In this document: piece by piece, positions 37,001 to 47,462 of the stretch
Numbering within the stretch: the stretch's first letter is position 1
How the letters are laid out: each line of letters begins with the position of its first letter
Source: Neocallimastix lanati (nom. inval.)
Taxonomy: Eukaryota > Neocallimastigomycota > Neocallimastigomycetes > Neocallimastigales > Neocallimastigaceae
Reading direction: 5' to 3'
Assembly (NCBI GenBank): GCA_016946835.1
Contig: JACVTC010000086.1
Coordinates: 601,501 to 665,500, forward strand
Length of the DNA stretch: 64,000 nt
The notes under the pieces: generated by a model
What the model was told of the DNA's origin: nothing
Databases searched by the model: none
Seen by the model: the letters and a program-made list of their open reading frames with translations, nothing else
Made by a program: the position numbers and the translations under genes

Positions 37001-37658
37001 TTTCTTTATTTGTTAAAAATGAATAAATTAAATAATTATAGTTAAATTTATTATTAATTTTATATTTTTTATTTTGGTGATTGTTTTTTAATTTAAAAAA
37101 TATTTTATTGGTTAAAAAATTAAATTTTTTATGAAGAAATTTTTTATATTTATTAAGTTTAAAATTTAATTTATTTTGATTAAAATTTTTGAAATTTTTT
37201 GAATTTTTTGTATAATTAAATTTTTTTATGAATTTATGTTTTAAAAAATAATTTTTTAAAAATCTTTTTATCACTGAATTAAACCGAGAATAATATTGTG
37301 GATTTTTATTAGTATTTTTATTAATTTTGTTATAAAAGTGAGAATTTAAATAAGAATATAGGAAGTTTTTATCATAGTCATAATGAATATTAAACTTCCT
37401 CATAAATTGGTTTCCAAAAAGTAGTTTTGTTGGGATACAATTCGAAATTAAAAATTTTTCTCTGAAATTTTTAAAATAAACTCTTTTATTTTCATTAATT
37501 TTGATTTGAAATTTTAGCCAAACATAATTCTTTATCTGGGTTGTATCACCAGAAATTCCTTTGACTAAAATTTTTGATTTTAAATTATATTTTTTCAATT
37601 TTAATGTTTTTACTAATTCTTCTGTAATAAAATTACAGAAGGAGCCTGAATCTAACAT
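34026..37658 (-). CDS. pol polyprotein of family 2 chromovirus
   Basis: A 1210-aa open frame; the frame is open somewhat upstream of the first Met. Order: protease (MLDSGSFCNFI, near 37640), a Lys/Asn/Phe-rich spacer (about 37020-37290), RT with YLDDILIYS near 36380, RNase H (VECDASNYAIGAVLSQ, near 35940), integrase zinc finger near 35150-35300, DDE residues near 35065 (IEIDFLCGLP), 34890 (YTDRGSQFTS) and 34790 (TVGQVERCN), and a chromodomain-like tail (YEYRIRYKYRTAYNWVPSDEV) near 34090-34180. The chromodomain would steer integration to marked chromatin in this family. Gag and pol lie in separate frames, as often in Ty3/Gypsy elements that use frameshifting. Confidence 0.95.
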   Translation of the reverse strand: MLDSGSFCNFITEELVKTLKLKKYNLKSKILVKGISGDTTQIKNYVWLKFQIKINENKRVYFKNFREKFLISNCIPTKLLFGNQFMRKFNIHYDYDKNFLYSYLNSHFYNKINKNTNKNPQYYSRFNSVIKRFLKNYFLKHKFIKKFNYTKNSKNFKNFNQNKLNFKLNKYKKFLHKKFNFLTNKIFFKLKNNHQNKKYKINNKFNYNYLIYSFLTNKENYEEDIEDIKIENIPLQYRDLAVVFSKKEADKLPPHRLTDCKIVLEKDASLHYGPIYPLSEEENKVLKEYIEENLKKGFIRPSESPAGYPVLFQKKKDGSLRLCVDYKKLNAVTNRNSYPLPLINDIIEKVKGAKYFTKLDLRSAYNLIRIKEGDEYKTAFRTKYGHYEYLVMPFGLKNAPATFQSFINSVLRPYLEKSVILYLDDILIYSEDLEEHHKQVRNVLQTLINNNLYAKLEKCEFDKEKVEFLGYILSGDGVSTDPKKIKSIEEWPTPKNIKEVQRFLGLCNYYRRFVKNFAKIAKPLHFLTRKNTKFIWDTNCGNSFKLLKSKLTTSPVLHHPDVTKPFIVECDASNYAIGAVLSQKDENNKLHPVAYFSRSLQGSEINYTITEKELLAIRDSFLTWRHLLLGAKHKITVYTDHRNLIYTLGGKVGNQRQYRWHLFFQEYDFQLIYRQGTKNGKPDSLSRRPDYMKNNEDIKPENILDIKNVKEVPCFIGIMSNLLEKIIDAIKEDATAEDIKLYFSENNVKNNYAYKPFRKMERFKIKDNIILYNNLIYIPESLRLEILEKYHEKHTSGHLGIRRTLELITRNFWWPKIHEDVTSYVNSRECCARNKVNRHRKYGLLQPLDTPDRPWKSIEIDFLCGLPYSKGYTVIMVVVDRFSKMIHLIPFKQIPDAKQTAKAFITNIFKLHGLPCDLYTDRGSQFTSALWKEVMEYLNIKSKIATTDHHETVGQVERCNSFIEQYLRAYSRSYYHDDWIEWIHLAEFVYNNSINESTKETPFFINYGFHPSMDEFFLLPDIDTNNKIIKDLSMNFNHIKDVLLRSKELYKIHADKKRMPPPIFKENDLVWIQAPPSLNIEDSSKLAPCKYGPYKVIDVLNNHNYKIDIKRSPFPKHHPIFHVSELEPFIPTPQKFLKRRTHDESVNDIIEISGFRTNYKKNQYEYRIRYKYRTAYNWVPSDEVENNPRNQNIYLQYLQNGRKPISIAYN

Positions 37659-37852
37659 CGATTCAGTTTTTAATTTATTATTATCATTTTTAATATTTTT
37701 TATATTATTTGAAAATGTTGTTGGAATATATGTATCAAATAAAAGGAAAGTTGAAGGTAATTTTTTATTTACTACATTATTAAATGTAGGAAAATTATAA
37801 TGAAGAATTCTTGTGTTTTTTATTATATTGGACTTCTGTTGAAGTCCATAGT

Positions 37853-38929
37853 TTAGTTTTTTGTTTTATTATTATTGCTACTAGTTTTATTACTATTATA
37901 ATTGTTATTATTGTAATTATTATTATAATTACTTTTGTTATTATAATTGTTATTAGAATTATAATTTTTATCATGATTAATATGGGTACTAACGTGTTTT
38001 GAATGTTTATTATTACTGCTTCTAAAAAGTTTTGAATTACCATTATTTGTTTTTATTTGATTTTTTGTTTTTAATGTATTTTCAAGTAAAATACATTTAG
38101 TATAAATAGTACCAAGATCAACAGGGAATTCTTCCATTTCTTCAATTACTTCTTGGAATTTTGAATGTAACCCATTATAAAAAATTAAAACTAAGGCTTC
38201 TTCACTGAATCCAAGACCATTCGAAAGAGTTCTAAATTGTTCAATATAATCATTTATTTTCCCATAATTATGTTTCAATTTTATTAATTGAATCTTAGCT
38301 AATTTTTTGCTTGCAACGTTGGAAAATGCTTTTCTTAATTCAGTAGTCAATTCAGAAAGAGTTTTTGGGTTAGTATCCTTGTACGTAGCTAGATACCAAT
38401 TACGAGCGCCATCCCTCAAACGGGATTTAATAAAGTTAATTTTGATATCTTCTGTAGCTTCTGAATTTGGATATGTTTTAAAAGTATCTTCACAAAGTTG
38501 ACAGAATAGATCAGTTTCTTTAGTATCTCCAGAGAAAAATCCAGGTTCAGGAACTTGTTGTAAACGGTTTGAAAAAGCATTCCTCATAATAACATCATTG
38601 TCATCATTACGTCTAGTAGTGGTAGATACATTATCCTCTTGTGTTTGACTAGTAGAAGGAATATCATTTGTAGCAATATTTATATTTAACTTTTCATCTA
38701 AAATTTTTGTTAAATTAGATAATTGATTAATAATATTTTTATTATCTTTGTAAAGTGTATAAAGTTTTTTTTGTAAGTCCTTGTTATATTCATTAAAATC
38801 TTCTTTTAATAAAAAACTATCATTAACAGAAGAAGCCAATTCGGATACAGTAACTTGGGCGTCAGACCTTAATTTATTAACTTCTGACATTGGAGCAATG
38901 TCAGCCCATACATTATTGTAAAAAGACAT
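37853..38929 (-). CDS. gag of family 2 chromovirus, Asn-rich tail, no zinc knuckle seen
   Basis: 358 aa on the minus strand, starting 34 nt inside the 5' LTR. The middle part has capsid features (FFSGDTKETDLFCQLCEDTF and FIKSRLRDGARNWYLATY, then YIEQFRTLSNGLGF). The last 50 residues are almost only Asn, Tyr, Ser and Lys. No CCHC knuckle is visible, unlike the gag regions of the other two families here, so RNA binding may rest on the basic Asn-rich tail (inference). Confidence 0.92.
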   Translation of the reverse strand: MSFYNNVWADIAPMSEVNKLRSDAQVTVSELASSVNDSFLLKEDFNEYNKDLQKKLYTLYKDNKNIINQLSNLTKILDEKLNINIATNDIPSTSQTQEDNVSTTTRRNDDNDVIMRNAFSNRLQQVPEPGFFSGDTKETDLFCQLCEDTFKTYPNSEATEDIKINFIKSRLRDGARNWYLATYKDTNPKTLSELTTELRKAFSNVASKKLAKIQLIKLKHNYGKINDYIEQFRTLSNGLGFSEEALVLIFYNGLHSKFQEVIEEMEEFPVDLGTIYTKCILLENTLKTKNQIKTNNGNSKLFRSSNNKHSKHVSTHINHDKNYNSNNNYNNKSNYNNNYNNNNYNSNKTSSNNNKTKN

Positions 38930-38963
38930 ATTAAAGTAGTAACCAAAACTAGGGTAAGGTTAT

Positions 38964-39699
38964 TGTTAAAATTAAGATATAAAATAGTTTTATGATTAAT
39001 AACGTTACTAGGTTAATATGTTGAATTATATATTAATAATCCAACAATAATTAATTAATAATAATATAAAAATAATATAAGATAAATAGTTAAGTTATTT
39101 AAACACTTAATATCTAAGAATATTTTAAATAATAATTTCTTTGAAGGATTTATGAAAATATTTATTTATTGAATTATTAGTATATAATTATTGTAAGTAC
39201 AATAACCTTACAAAGAACATAAAAGATAGATTTTTACATCTTTCTTTTATACTTTGTAAGTTACATAATAATAATATTTAATTATAAGATATTAATAATA
39301 TAGTAATATGAATATTAATAAAATATTAAGATAATAACAATATCGATATGTTTAAAATATTTAATATAACTAAATAAATTTAATTTATAATTATATAATT
39401 AATTTGAATAATTAAAAATAGTAGTTAATATATATGATGTAAACATATATATAAACATAATATAAATAAATACATGTGACGTCATATGTAGATAATTGAA
39501 ATTATTAATATAAATCTTATTTACTAATATTCTCAGAATTATTAGGCCTAAGATAATTCCTTAAATATTAAATAAGAATTTATATTAATTATTAATTATT
39601 TAAATATATATATTATTTATAATTAAATAAATAATATTTGTTAACTATTGAAATGTAAATAACTGAAATTGAGATTTCAATTCAGTTATAATTTCAACA
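38964..39699 (-). repeat. 5' LTR of family 2 chromovirus
   Basis: 736 bp, same as the left LTR. On the minus strand TATAAAAG is followed by a stem-loop (AAAGAT against ATCTTT) at 39222-39251. CRE-like palindrome at 39477-39484. Confidence 0.95.
39222..39251 (-). promoter_or_regulatory. LTR TATA box and stem-loop, family 2
   Basis: On the minus strand TATAAAAG leads straight into AAAGATGTAAAAATCTATCTTT, which can fold. An outer pair TTACAAAG/CTTTGTAA surrounds it. The solo LTR keeps it at 49975-50005. Confidence 0.5.
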
Positions 39700-39765
39700 C
39701 CACAAACCTAGACTTGATAAGTATTTTATTTTACATTAGTACATTCTTATCAAATAAACAAAGTA

Positions 39766-39847
39766 GTCATTTTGGCGGAGTGGTTAACGCGGTGGCCTGC
39801 TAAGCCATTTCCCTTTGGGAGCGCAGGTTCGAGTCCTGCAGGTGACG
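39766..39847 (+). tRNA. tRNA-Ser (anticodon GCT)
   Basis: 82 nt with the acceptor stem GTCATTT/AGGTGAC, D-arm, anticodon GCT at 39799-39801 (reads AGC/AGU), a long variable arm (TCCC-TTT-GGGA) typical of serine, T-arm GCAGG-TTCGAGT-CCTGC and discriminator G. There is no intron. A-box and B-box (GGTTCGAGTCC) are intact. It differs from the second copy at acceptor position 5 (T against C), leaving a T-G wobble pair. Retroelements lie 66 bp upstream and 374 bp downstream. Confidence 0.96.
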
Positions 39848-39891
39848 AAGAATGTATAATTTTTTTTTAATTCTTTTTTTAAAGAAAGTAT

Positions 39892-39931
<40 letters not shown>

Positions 39932-40221
39932 TATTATTATTATTATTATTACTATTATTATTATTGTTATTTTTAATTAATATTTCATTTTACAATTCTA
40001 TTCCTCCCAATGATATGAACTATTTGCTCAGGTCCATGGAGGGTTGACGGAAAAGGAATAGCCTATATCAGTTGTTCTAATTACAGCTTTATGTGATTCT
40101 GATAATAATCGATGGTTATCCTTTCTAATGCCCTCTATCTCCTAATGAAATGGTATTCCGTTGAATCTACGGTTGCCAAGAGCGTCGACATCGAAATGAT
40201 AAGGCATGGATTTTCACCTCC
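39848..40221. other. Duplicated tRNA-flanking segment, part 1
   Basis: 39848-40060 matches 54365-54582 behind the second tRNA, including GACGGAAAAGGAATA. The part at 40061-40221 has no partner there. This part is much less AT-rich than its surroundings and has the look of a decayed exon, but no frame is recognisable. It is interrupted by the element at 40222 and resumes at 47107. Confidence 0.6.
39860..39868 (+). terminator. Pol III terminator (T9) of tRNA-Ser
   Basis: The first T-run after the tRNA, 12 bp beyond its end; standard Pol III stop signal. Confidence 0.85.
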
Positions 40222-40848
40222 TGTAATGAATCCGTCAATAAAAAAAACAGATTATAACAATAAAAAAAAAACACTACAATTTAAACAAATAAAATTAAAG
40301 TAATTTCTTTTATTAATAAATTCTTTTATTAATTATAAACTTCTTTTATGTTATTAACTGTAAAATAGTTAATAACTAATACATCGATTAAATTAAGAAA
40401 AATTACATGTATTTATATTTTTTCTTATTACAATATTAATATATGATGTTATTTAATAATATATATAAAACTATTTATTTATAAACAAAAGATTTTTTAA
40501 TTAATAATTTTTTATTATTTATTAATTTACTAAAACTAAAATTAATTTTTTAAACTCTTTATTTTATTTATTATTTTAATACTTATAATAATTTTATTTA
40601 TATATTTAATATTAAAAAACTATTTTTATAAATATTAACCATTTAAGATTATTCCTAAATTAATATTTAACTATTTAAAACTAAACTAAATTAACTAAAC
40701 TAATTAAAAAATATTTTCAATTAAAAAAAATAATTAAATTTTATTTCAATAAATTTTATATTAAAAAAATAATTCATATACATTAAATAAATTAATTGTA
40801 CGAAAAATTAAGCTATTTAATGTATTAAAGATTTATTAAATCTTTACA
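40222..40848 (-). repeat. 3' LTR of family 3 chromovirus
   Basis: On the plus strand it runs from TGTAATGAATCCG to AAATCTTTACA. On the minus strand a stem (TAAGAAAAA against TTTTTCTTA) encloses TATAAATACATG near 40398-40431. Confidence 0.93.
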
Positions 40849-40899
40849 ATCTCGCCCTTTAAGTCGAGCTCCTGCGAGACATACGATTTAGTCCATTTG

Positions 40900-43800
40900 C
40901 TGGTAGATCAATTACAAATGGTTGATATCTATGTCTAACAAAGATTTCATTATCACTCAAAGTATTTTCTTCTATGTTTGTCCTATTCTTTTTGGTTCGA
41001 CGATAATATTCCTGAATCAATTGTTTGTCATAAATTTGATCTTCATCAATCCAAGTATCCTCATCAGAATCAAGTCCTTTCCAAGATACAAGAAAACGAT
41101 TCTTTCATCTATATTTTCTCATATTAACAATCTTTTCTGGAACTTTATCAAAAGTGTCAGTGGTCAAATTAATATTCTTTCTTTTTCTTTTATTTCTGTT
41201 TTCGAATTCATTTTTATGATAAGGTTCAAGTAATGATACGTGAAAAACAGGATGACAACGCATATTACTTGGGAGTTTAAGTTTATAAGCAAGTGAACTA
41301 ATTTTCTCAACAATTTCAAAAGGACCAAGCATTTGATTAGCAAGTTTTTTCTTAACATTTTTAGTAGTACTTCCTTTAAGTAACCAAACTTTGTTACCAA
41401 CTTGGAAATCAGGTGAGGGTAATCTTCTTTGATCCGCATATTTTTTGTAAGTTTCTTTAGCTTTATCTAAGTTTTCTTTCAGAAATTTAATATTTTCGTT
41501 AATATCTTTAACTCTTTGATCAGCTCTATGAGGTCTTTCATTAGATGGAATTTCTAGACTAAATCTAGGATTGAATCCATAGTTAGCAAAAAATGGGGAT
41601 TGATTGATTGATTGTTGTAAAGTATTGTTATAAGCGAATTCAGCAAAAGGTAATAAATCAACCCAATTTGTTTGTCGTTCATTTATATAACAACGAAGAT
41701 ATTGTTCCAATATCGCGTTCACCCTCTCTGTTTGACCATCAGTCTGCGGATGGTTTGAAGTTGAAAACGAATGCTTAATACAAAGTAAGTCACATAATCT
41801 ATTCCAAAATTCAGAGGTGAATTGGGTATCTCTATCAGAAATAATGGAATCAGGGAAACCATGCAATTTAAAAATTGAATTAATAAAAGCATCAGCGGCA
41901 ATTGAAGTAGTAGGAAGACAACGAAGGGGGATAAAATGAGCCATCTTTGTTAAACGATCAACAACCACCATAATAGTAGTCATATCTTTGGATTTTGGCA
42001 ATTCAACAATGAAATCCATTGAAATATCAGCCCAAGCTCTATTTGGTGTGGATAATGGGGATAACAAACCATACGGCTTATGCCTTGGAACTTTAGCACG
42101 ACAACAAGTTTCACAAGACTTAATAAATTTCTTAACATCATGTCGTAACTTTGGCCACCAAAAGTTTCTGTAAATTAAATCCGAAGTTTTATTTACACCA
42201 AAGTGACCAGCTGTTACCGAATCATGGTGCATTTCTAGAATTCTTGTACGAATATTTTCCGGAACATAGATTAAATCATCATAGAGAAGAAATCCTTCAT
42301 CATCAATTACCCATTTATCAATATTTCTAATAGGAGCAGTATCTTTATTATTACTAGAAAGAAAAGTTTTAATTTTGTTATACAATTCATCATCTTTAAG
42401 TGAATTTAAAATTGAATTACATAAGCAATCATCAGAAGCATTACAGTTAATAACACGACAAGAAACAGTCTGAGGGTAATTAAAAAGATGATCACTTCTT
42501 CTAGATAAGATATCAGGTTTTCCAGACTTCTTACCAGCACGATAAACTAAATTAAAATCGAAACGAGAGAGAAATTCATACCAATGGATTTGACGTTGCG
42601 AGAGCATTTCAGGCTTTCTAGGAAAAGTCAAATTTTTATGATCGGTATAAATTGTAAAAGGATGACGAGCACCTTCTAAATAGTGACGCCATTCCTCAAG
42701 AGCAACTTTAATTGCTAGAAGTTCTTTATCGTAGATTGGATAATTCTTTTCTGATTTGGTTAAGCTAGATGAGATATAAGCTATTGGGTGTAGTTGACCA
42801 TCGTATTCCTGAGAAAGAATCGCACCAACAGCAAAATTAGAAGCATCATTTTCAACAACAAAAGGCTTATTACTATCAGGGTTTCTCAAAATAGGAGCAG
42901 ATGTGAACAACTCTTTTAATTTATCAAATGCCTTCTGTTGATCAGGACCCCAGTTAAAGGATACATTTTTTCTTGTAAGTTTATGCAAAGAACGGGCGAT
43001 TTTAGCAAAATCTTTAATAAAAATCCTATAATAATTGCATAAACCAATAAAAGATTGAACTTCCTTAACTGTGGTTGGAACAGGCCAATCAAGAATGGCT
43101 TTAATTTTATTGGGATCAACCTTTAAACCATCTTCGATAAAATATAACCAAGAAAAGCAGTTTCAGAGACATCAAACTCACATTTCTCGAGTTTGACATA
43201 TAAATTATTTTCTAATAGTTTCTTTAAAACTTTCTTGACATGAATATGATGTTCTTCTAAACTTTTTGAATAAATTAAAATATCATCAATATACGAAATA
43301 ACAAAATCATCTAAGAAATCACTAAGAACATCATTTATAAAATGCTGAAAGGTTGCAGGGGCATTTTTTAACCCAAAAGGCATAACCAAATATTCAAAAT
43401 GTCCATAACGAGTACGAAATGCTGTCTTATACTCATCACCTTCTTTTATTCTTACTAAGTTATAAGCAGATTTTAAATCCAACTTAGTAAAGAATTTTGC
43501 ACCTTTAACTCTATCTAGTAATTCACTAATTAAAGGAAGAGGATAGGAATTACGGATGGTCATCTCATTTAACTTTCTATAGTCAACACATAATCTCAAT
43601 GAACCATCCTTCTTTTTAACAAACAATATAGGAGCTCCAGCAGGAGATGTCGATTTCCTAATGAAACCTTTTTCTAAATTTTCTTTGATATACTTCTTCA
43701 ATTCGTCTCTTTCTACTTCTGTTAAAGGATAAATAGGACCATAAAATAAATTTGAATTATCCTTTAATCTTATTTCACAATCATACTCACGATGTGGAGG

Positions 43801-45114
43801 GAGTATGTCGCAATTTCTTCCATTGAATACTTCTGTATAATTTTTATAAATAGGAGGTATTCCTATAATTTTTTGATTTAATTTATTTTCGAAATTACTA
43901 ATTTTTAAACAATTACAGATACAACACAAATTTTTTACAGAACACTTTTTAGAAATATACTTTTTACTTTCATCTTTATTTAAATTATCATTATGATTAC
44001 AATTTTTTGTTACATTATTACATAAAACATCAATTTTACAAATTTTATTTAATTCATCCAAATTAATATTATTACTATCACTAAATTCATAAATTTCATC
44101 ATCATTATCAAACATAAAACTATCATTTACATCACTATCATAATTAATTATACAAAAATTTTTTAAACCATTAAATTCTTCATTTTCACTACAAGTTTTA
44201 ATACGAGTACGACGACCTCTAATCGTAATTTCTTCATCAGAATTCATATCGGAGTCAGATTCAAAGGAATACTTACGCTTAGGATTAATTTTTTCCTTTG
44301 TTAAGGAAAGTTCTTCATATGGTTCCTTTCCTTTAGAAGAAATTTTGTTTAACTTCTTTTTATTTTTATTTTTTCTATTTCTTTTTCCTACATTACAGTG
44401 TCGAGCACAGTATCCTGAACTGAAAGAGATTTTCTTTGAATCATGGTAGTTAATAGGGCAATGTTTTTCAATCCATGGGAGTCCTAAAATGATATCTACA
44501 TCAGGGATACGAAGAGAGTGTAATTGAATTATTTCATAATGATTCTTAAAACGAAGAATACATTTCTCGGTGATTTTCTTCACAGTAGATAAACCATAAC
44601 CCAAACCAGCAACTTTAAAGGAGTTATCAATATTCATAAGTTTAATGTTGTTTACTCTAGCAAATTCTGGATGTATACAGTTAATATCAGAGCCGGAATC
44701 AATGAGAACCTTTGCTTTAACCTCATCGGATTCATTTGTTTTAATATAAAAATCAAGTATGTTAGTCTTTCCTTTAAAATTTATATTCTCATTTTCAACA
44801 ATATCCAAAACTTTATAGATATTATCATACTTTTCAACTTTCTTAATTCTCCTAACAGAAGAAGAGGTAGATATAGAAGTGGCAGAAGAAGAGGGATCTT
44901 CATTTGGAACTTTATTAATCATTTTGAAGTTTTTTGGTTTTATTCTATTTGGACAATTAAATTGCATGTGTCCAGCTTCACCACATTTAAAACATAGTCT
45001 CTTCTTTCTTCTTTCTTCAATATTTGATTTGTTTTCAATGTAGTTCTTGTTGTGTGATGGGAAATATCTTGTGACTTTTTGACCTTTTTTAATGCGATAA
45101 AGATCCACATCCAT
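40900..45114 (-). CDS. zinc knuckle and pol region of family 3 chromovirus
   Basis: In coding order: CCHC knuckle ([14 protein letters not shown], near 44970-45010), protease ([14 protein letters not shown], near 44690), RT with YIDDILIYS near 43290, RNase H ([12 protein letters not shown], near 42830), integrase finger near 42110-42230, DDE residues near 42015 ([11 protein letters not shown]), 41840 ([10 protein letters not shown]) and 41740 ([16 protein letters not shown]), then a chromodomain-like segment ([21 protein letters not shown]) near 41030-41100. As a fossil it has a couple of breaks; all expected domains can be found. Confidence 0.92.
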
Positions 45115-45162
45115 TGGATCGTCTTGATTATAATTTCTACGGTCTTGATGAGTTAAGTAATA

Positions 45163-45798
45163 TTATTGGATATCGTTTCTCTTGGTAAGGCTTTCTATAT
45201 TCACAGATTCCCTAAATAGCTGCTCTAAGTTGTTGGGATTTGGATTTACGAGAGCTAAACGTTCTCTCATCTTGGGATGGAGTCCTTTAATATACATAAA
45301 GATTTTTGCGGACTCATTAAAGTTCGAGTATTGGCTTATCTTCTGGAATGCAGTGATGTATTCCATAACGTGGCCATACTTGAACTGACGAATATTGTTA
45401 AGTTTCCCATTAGCGACAGCAGCATCAACGTCAGGGTCGCCAAAGTTTCTTCTTAGTTCATTAATGAAGTTCTCATAGTTTCTAAGAACTTCGTTATTAT
45501 TCCTCCGTAAGCAAGAAGCCCAGTTAAGTGCTCTTCCAGTAAAATATGAGATAACGAACATGACCTTCCTTCTATCATCGGGGAACCTTCGTGGATTTGC
45601 CTCGATAGCTAACTCTATCCTTGTCAAAAATCCATCGAGGTCCTTCGTAGCTCCCGAGAATAAGGGAGGGTCGTTTATGATCTTCAGTTGAGGAGCTGGA
45701 TTAAGTTGTTGTTCCATTTGATCCTCAAGATTTAAATTTTGAAATATAAGATCCAATTCTTCCAACTTGATTAATTTATTTGTATACTTAGATTTCAA
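45163..45798 (-). CDS. gag (capsid part) of family 3 chromovirus
   Basis: 211 aa on the minus strand with a retrotransposon gag domain: PPLFSGATKDLDGFLTRIE, FVISYFTGRALNWA, then ELRRNFGDPD and GLHPKMRERLAL. The zinc knuckle follows just beyond it in the element. It packages the element RNA into particles. Confidence 0.9.
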   Translation of the reverse strand: MKSKYTNKLIKLEELDLIFQNLNLEDQMEQQLNPAPQLKIINDPPLFSGATKDLDGFLTRIELAIEANPRRFPDDRRKVMFVISYFTGRALNWASCLRRNNNEVLRNYENFINELRRNFGDPDVDAAVANGKLNNIRQFKYGHVMEYITAFQKISQYSNFNESAKIFMYIKGLHPKMRERLALVNPNPNNLEQLFRESVNIESLTKRNDIQ

Positions 45799-46100
45799 CT
45801 AATATTTTATTTATTTTCTGATCTGCTTATTTATTAAGGTATTTACTTATATAATTTATTTTATTTATTCTAAATTATTTTCGTTCTAGTAATTAATTAT
45901 TATTATATTAATATTATATTATTATTCGTAAAGTCGTCAGCACGATATCCAATTGTAATGGTGTGCGACGAGTAAACGAAACAAATATAATATAATATAA
46001 TAATATTAACTAATATGTTATTAAAGAGCCACAGTAGAAATAAAACACCTTGAAGATAAAACGCAAAAGACAACACAGTAACGATAAACACGGTATGGAT

Positions 46101-46402
46101 CAAACACAGTAGAAACCAAACACAGTAGAAACCAAAAACAGTAGAAACCAAACACAGTAGAAACCAAAAACAGTAGAAACCAAACACAGTAGAAACCAAA
46201 AACAGTAGAAACCAAAAACAGTAGAAACCAAACACAGTAGAAACCAAACACAGTAGAAACCAAACACAGTAGAAACCAAACACAGTAGAAACCAAAAACA
46301 GTAGAAACCAAAAACAGTAGAAACCAAACACAGTAGAAACCAAACACAGTAGAAACCAAACACAGTAGAAACCAAACACAGTAGAAACCAAACACAGTAG
46401 AA
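46101..46402. repeat. 16-bp minisatellite, 19 units, in family 3 leader
   Basis: GTAGAAACCAAACACA and its variant with AAACA in place of CACA repeat in exact 16-bp register from 46109 to 46397 (19 starts). It lies between the 5' LTR and gag. Because 16 is not a multiple of 3, all three minus frames read the same FGFYCVWFLL-like peptide, which explains the long frames there. Confidence 0.95.
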
Positions 46403-46476
46403 GAATCCAAACGCAATAGTAGTTTTTTGCTTGTTATAACGTGTTTTTTGTTTAAATCTTAGTGGGTATTAGTTAT

Positions 46477-47101
46477 TGTAATGAATCCGTCAATAAAAAA
46501 ACAGATTATAACAATAAAAAAAAACACTACAATTTAAACAAATAAAATTAAAGTAATTTCTTTTATTAATAAATTCTTTTATTAATTATAAACTTCTTTT
46601 ATGTTATTAACTGTAAAATAGTTAATAACTAATACATCGATTAAATTAAGAAAAATTACATGTATTTATATTTTTTCTTATTACAATATTAATATATGAT
46701 GTTATTTAATAATATATATAAAACTATTTATTTATAAACAAAAGATTTTTTAATTAATAATTTTTTATTATTTATTAATTTACTAAAACTAAAATTAATT
46801 TTTTAAACTCTTTATTTTATTTATTATTTTAATACTTATAATAATTTTAATTATATATTTAATATTGAAAAACTATTTTTATAAATATTAACTATTTAAG
46901 ATTATTCCTAAATTAATATTTAACTATTTAAAACTAAACTAAATTAACTAAACTAATTAAAAAATATTTTCAATTAAAAAAAATAATTAAATTTTATTTC
47001 AATAAATTTTATATTAAAAAAATAATTCATATACATTAAATAAATTAATTGTACGAAAAATTAAGCTATTTAATGTATTAAAGATTTATTAAATCTTTAC
47101 A
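46477..47101 (-). repeat. 5' LTR of family 3 chromovirus
   Basis: 625 bp, near identical to the left LTR. No primer-binding site complementary to a tRNA 3' end was recognised next to it; the adjoining minus-strand sequence begins ATAACTAATACCC. Confidence 0.93.
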
Positions 47102-47106
47102 CCTCC

Positions 47107-47345
47107 CGGTGAAAGATTTGATAAAAGATTCGTTGAATAACACTAATACTGAAATTATTACTCGCAATAATGGACGTGGTGTTATTCGTCGATGAATAGG
47201 GATAAGTTAGAAACTATTGCTTTCTAACGCACTTTTATAATTATAATAATATATAATATTTTATTTCATGTATTTTATTTTTTTCATTTTTCATTTAAAT
47301 CATGTAACTTTATTATTATAATAAATTAAATAAAGTTTTCTCTAA
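47107..47345. other. Duplicated tRNA-flanking segment, part 2
   Basis: It continues the host sequence across the element with CCTCC duplicated. From 47151 it matches 54589-54778 (CTCGCAATAATGGACGTGG). GC content is raised over the first 100 bp. No gene was recognised. Confidence 0.65.
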
Positions 47346-47462
47346 ATCTAAAAAAAAAAAAATCTAAAAAGAATTATTTATATATAAGTATTATTTCTAT
47401 TACTATTTTTTTTTCTTTGACAATGAAATATTTATTTAATAATATAATATTTATACATTTAT
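47346..47462. other. AT-rich spacer
   Basis: Nothing recognisable. Confidence 0.5.

Larger units (their letters stand above)
32672..39699 (-). mobile_element. Ty3/Gypsy chromovirus, family 2, looks whole
   Basis: 7,028 bp with two 736-bp LTRs (32672-33407 and 38964-39699) that show no difference by eye, and a 5-bp target duplication CCACA at 32667-32671 and 39700-39704. On the minus strand gag and pol are long open frames. It is the youngest-looking element in the window and may have been active recently. The leader before gag is only 34 nt. A purine tract TATAGGAGGGCAT abuts the 3' LTR. A solo LTR of the same family is at 49574-50264, and diverged relatives are at 17250 and 47463. Confidence 0.96.
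40222..47101 (-). mobile_element. Ty3/Gypsy chromovirus, family 3, nearly whole
   Basis: 6,880 bp with LTRs of 627 and 625 bp (40222-40848 and 46477-47101) that differ at only a few sites by eye, and an exact target duplication CCTCC at 40217-40221 and 47102-47106. On the minus strand: LTR, a leader with a 16-bp minisatellite, gag, zinc knuckle, protease, RT, RNase H, integrase, chromodomain, purine tract (AAAGGGCGAGAT), LTR. It is young, with about three breaks. A nested solo LTR at 57134-57874 is a relative. Confidence 0.95.

Noticed and set aside
37795-38043. Ile/Val-rich frames on both strands in the gag tail
   Set aside because: They are shadows of the Asn-rich (AAT/TTA) coding repeat.
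40112-40303. 63-aa plus-strand frame running into the family 3 LTR
   Set aside because: It crosses from host sequence into the LTR; the host part is GC-richer but matches no family I know, so it is only noted as a possible decayed exon.
46101-46402. Possible CRISPR array
   Set aside because: Units are contiguous 16-bp repeats with no unique spacers, in a eukaryotic retroelement.
45903-46416. Three overlapping long frames encoding FGFYCVWFLL-type repeats
   Set aside because: They arise from the 16-bp minisatellite, which reads the same in all three frames; no start context or domain supports a gene.
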